Below are positions 5,432 to 5,894 of a DNA stretch of 5,894 bases, one piece after another. A model generated the notes under the pieces. The model was not told where the DNA came from and did no database searches. It saw nothing but the letters and a program-made list of their open reading frames with translations. Positions within the stretch are counted from its first letter, which is position 1; every line of letters starts with the position of its first letter. The stretch spans positions 1 through 5,894 of the forward strand of contig JAEUJT010000403.1 in the NCBI GenBank assembly GCA_016793525.1, in the 5' to 3' direction. Position numbers and translations under genes: made by a program. The stretch comes from Archangium sp. (lineage in GTDB: Bacteria; Myxococcota; Myxococcia; Myxococcales; Myxococcaceae).

Positions 5432-5894
5432 TCAATCGGGCTCGATGGGCTGCCAGACGCGCTCGGCGGGCACGGAGACCACTGTCCGCTGCGGCAGCCA
5501 CACGGCGGTGAGCGCCTTGCCGTACACGCAGCCGGAATCGAGCCCGAGCGCGTAGGGGTGGTGCTGCACGCCGCGCACTGCATCGTGGCCGAAGACCACG
5601 AAGCGGGGGCCCGGCCACGTCGAAGCCCAGGGGACTCCGGCGTCGCCGCGTTTCTGGGGCGAACCGTCGGGGGCGATGGAGCGCAGGTTGATGCACCAAT
5701 CGCGTGTCTGGTTTGCCAGTGGAACACCGGGGATCAGCCCCGCGTGCACGACGATCGTCTCCAGCTCGGGGAAGTCGAGCCAAAGCGGGAGGCGCTCGAG
5801 GTATTTCCAGTCGTCGGGCTTCAGCGACTTGGCGACTGCTTGCGCACCGGCGCTCCCGGGGCGGCCCTCGCGCACGCCCAGCGCGTGGGCGTCG
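5432..5894 (-). CDS. Calcineurin-like metallophosphatase, C-terminal part
   Basis: The C-terminal 153 residues of a metallophosphoesterase related to PPP-type protein phosphatases and symmetrical diadenosine tetraphosphatases (ApaH-like). The 5' part lies beyond the right edge. The frame is open to the edge, starting with Asp-Ala-His, which would follow Gly-Asn-His of the family's GNHD/E motif; that is inference since the preceding codons are missing. Visible motifs are VVHAGLIPG (48-56, metal-binding His50), FGHDAVRG (101-108, His103 of the GH[TD] motif) and LDSGCVYGKALTAVWLP (118-134), which matches the family's closing LDtGcvyGg-L strand. GTG at 5875-5873 is an internal Val, not a start. 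Its substrate, a phosphoprotein or a dinucleotide, cannot be settled from the visible half. It may share a transcript with the small basic gene and the kinase downstream. Confidence 0.87.
   Translation of the reverse strand, partial: DAHALGVREGRPGSAGAQAVAKSLKPDDWKYLERLPLWLDFPELETIVVHAGLIPGVPLANQTRDWCINLRSIAPDGSPQKRGDAGVPWASTWPGPRFVVFGHDAVRGVQHHPYALGLDSGCVYGKALTAVWLPQRTVVSVPAERVWQPIEPD

Noticed and set aside
5031..5783. 250-codon minus-strand frame across the phosphatase and small basic gene.
   Set aside because: It is a shifted frame of the phosphatase, very Arg-rich and without motifs, whereas the real frame shows the VHAG, GHD and LDSGC motifs.

Overview
The window is very GC-rich, densely packed bacterial DNA with strong G/C preference at third codon positions. 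The gene content fits a myxobacterium (Myxococcota): an ECF sigma factor with a zinc-finger/FecR-type anti-sigma factor, a hybrid histidine kinase, a calcineurin-like phosphatase, and several lineage-type hypothetical proteins. This taxonomic call is an inference from style and remembered family resemblance, not from a marker gene. I see no rRNA, tRNA, CRISPR array, insertion sequence or convincing intrinsic terminator. No stretch longer than about 140 bases lacks a gene.

Layout, left to right. Bases 1-1028 (minus strand) hold a two-gene regulatory operon. An ECF sigma factor (start near 1028) overlaps, by a GTGA stop/start junction at 462-465, a membrane-anchored anti-sigma factor with an HxxxCxxC zinc motif; this gene leaves the window on the left. 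A 140-base divergent intergenic region (1029-1168) separates it from a plus-strand operon of three genes (1169-3318). These are an integral-membrane isoprenylcysteine/phospholipid-methyltransferase-like enzyme, a 286-residue protein of unknown function that overlaps it by ATGA, and, 9 bases later, a 184-residue highly charged protein of unknown function. The two unknown proteins share an N-terminal W-x-E-L-D-A motif at nearly the same position.

Bases 3334-5894 (minus strand) run convergently toward that operon with only 15 bases between the stop codons. In transcription order they hold the C-terminal part of a metallophosphatase (cut by the right edge inside its presumed GNH-D motif), a 95-residue strongly basic small protein, and a 566-residue hybrid histidine kinase with six predicted membrane helices, HisKA, HATPase and receiver domains.

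Functionally, the left part looks like an envelope-signal ECF module beside a membrane methyltransferase operon that it may or may not control. The right part is a membrane kinase whose phosphotransfer partner is not encoded nearby. The parts most worth following up are the methyltransferase operon with its two uncharacterised partners, and the small basic protein between the phosphatase and the kinase.
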